DNA of 45,615 nucleotides, taken from assembly GCA_937901015.1 (NCBI GenBank), contig CALCGQ010000029.1, positions 1-45,615 on the forward strand, given 5' to 3'. Position numbers and translations under genes: made by a program. The notes under the pieces are model-generated. The model was not told where the DNA came from. It saw only the letters and a list, made by a program, of their open reading frames with translations, and searched no databases. Below are positions 44,806 through 45,615 of this stretch, in pieces; position 1 is the stretch's first letter; the number at the start of each line of letters is the position of its first letter. This DNA comes from an uncultured Bacteroidota bacterium (GTDB lineage Bacteria; Bacteroidota; Bacteroidia; Bacteroidales; F082).

Positions 44806-45615
44806 ATGAAAAAAACAGCTTTAAATAATATGCACCGCGAAATGGGCGGAAAAATGGTAGAATTTGTTGGCTTCGATATGCCTGTACAGTTTGAAGGAAT
44901 TAATGCAGAGCATGAAACAGTAAGAACAAAACTTGGTGTTTTCGATGTAAGTCATATGGGTGAGTTTTGGGTTGAAGGTCCACAGGCTAAGAACTTAGTA
45001 CAAAGGGTAACATCAAATGATGTTAGTGCATTGGCTGATGGTAAAGTTCAATATAGCTGTTTCCCAAATGGAAATGGTGGTATTGTGGATGATTTGTTAG
45101 TTTATAGATTCAACGATGAGAAATATTTACTTGTTGTAAATGCTTCTAACATCGAAAAAGATTGGAATCATGTTGTAAGTCATAACCACATAAATGCAAC
45201 TCTGATAAATGCCTCTGACGATATAAGTCAACTTGCAGTTCAAGGACCACTTGCATTGAAAGCCATGCAAAAATTAACAACCACTAGTGTTGTTGATATG
45301 GAGTATTATACGTTTAAGGTGCTAGAATTTGCTGGTGTTGAAGATGTTATCTTTTCTACAACTGGTTATACTGGTTCAGGTGGTTGTGAGATATACATGA
45401 AAAATGCCGATGCTGAGAAAATTTATCAAGCAGTATTGGAAGCTGGTGAAGAGTTCGGAATAAAGCCCATTGGTCTCGGTGCTCGGGATACATTAAGACT
45501 AGAATCTGGTTTTTGTCTTTATGGAAATGATATCAATGATACTACATCGCCAATTGCTGCAGGTTTAGGTTGGATAACTAAGTTTTCTGATGGCAACGAT
45601 TTTATTGATAGAGAG
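44806..45615 (+). CDS. gcvT: Glycine cleavage system T protein (aminomethyltransferase), partial
   Basis: The T protein transfers the aminomethyl carbon from the H protein to tetrahydrofolate, releasing ammonia. The first 270 codons are present and the frame is open to the right edge; full-length proteins are about 360 residues. The start at 44806 reads MKKTALNNMHREMGGKMVEF, as expected. Landmarks are FDVSHMGEFWVEGP, YSCFPNGNGGIVDDLLVYRF (folate-site region), ISQLAVQGPLA, TTGYTGSGGCEIY and GLGARDTLRLESGFCLYGND. Upstream regulation appears to involve the dyad at 44749-44772. Confidence 0.97.
   Translation, partial: MKKTALNNMHREMGGKMVEFVGFDMPVQFEGINAEHETVRTKLGVFDVSHMGEFWVEGPQAKNLVQRVTSNDVSALADGKVQYSCFPNGNGGIVDDLLVYRFNDEKYLLVVNASNIEKDWNHVVSHNHINATLINASDDISQLAVQGPLALKAMQKLTTTSVVDMEYYTFKVLEFAGVEDVIFSTTGYTGSGGCEIYMKNADAEKIYQAVLEAGEEFGIKPIGLGARDTLRLESGFCLYGNDINDTTSPIAAGLGWITKFSDGNDFIDRE

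Noticed and set aside
1-45615. Mobile elements, CRISPR arrays, rRNA, toxin-antitoxin pairs, restriction or phage-defence genes
   Set aside because: No transposase, integrase, regular spaced repeats, rRNA segments or defence-type domains were found on either strand.

Overview
The window is a stretch of AT-rich chromosome from a member of the Bacteroidota, probably a free-living Bacteroidales/Marinilabiliales-like organism; the exact genus cannot be read from it. Three things support this. Two large secreted proteins carry type IX secretion C-terminal sorting domains, one of the short 'type A' kind and one of the gliding-motility (CHU_C) 'type B' kind. Several intergenic regions have the Bacteroidota promoter form (-7 TAnnTTTG, -33 TTTG/TTG). 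Several families are typical of the phylum: the DUF2723 membrane protein, the long PiT transporter with a cytosolic tail, and the rnpA-yidD-S41 peptidase order. I see no insertion sequence, prophage, integrase, CRISPR array or rRNA.

Layout. 1-410 (-): start of a sugar-type MFS transporter cut by the window edge. 577-5594 (+): DUF481 barrel protein, rnpA, yidD, S41 protease and an O-antigen ligase-like protein, followed by cytidine deaminase and a ChaN-like protein (to 7070). 7121-12246 (-): tRNA-Gln, rimP, nusA, infB. 12589-15654 (+): DUF2723/TMEM260-like GT-C protein. 15725-18364 (-): alaS. 18461-25154 (+): M23 peptidase, MerR-type regulator, exported TonB-C-like protein, PAP2 phosphatase, GT4 glycosyltransferase, purD, a membrane protein, rnhB. 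25196-32460 (-): small exported protein, two T9SS-sorted proteins, tex. 32611-38339 (-): two multi-domain hybrid histidine kinases. 38457-39975: divergent THEP1-type NTPase (-) and prmC (+). 40082-42307 (-): phosphate transporter. 42455-44584 (-): prolyl oligopeptidase. 44806-end (+): gcvT, cut by the window edge.

How the genes work together. Most of the window is housekeeping: translation (rnpA, rimP-nusA-infB, tRNA-Gln, alaS, prmC), nucleotide metabolism (cdd, purD, rnhB) and envelope biogenesis (yidD, S41 and M23 peptidases, Wzy/WaaL-like protein, PAP2, GT4, DUF2723). The accessory part is 27.3-38.4 kb: cell-surface T9SS cargo next to a coupled two-kinase phosphorelay that has no recognisable HPt or DNA-binding output domain.

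The least expected signals are in the DNA between genes. An intrinsic terminator for tRNA-Gln ends just before the rimP start codon. Two inverted repeats with a CAATG...CATTG core sit just upstream of -7-like elements, where a -33 box would normally be, in front of gcvT and of the large histidine kinase. I did not find a clearly new multi-gene system; the kinase pair and these regulatory sites are the best leads.
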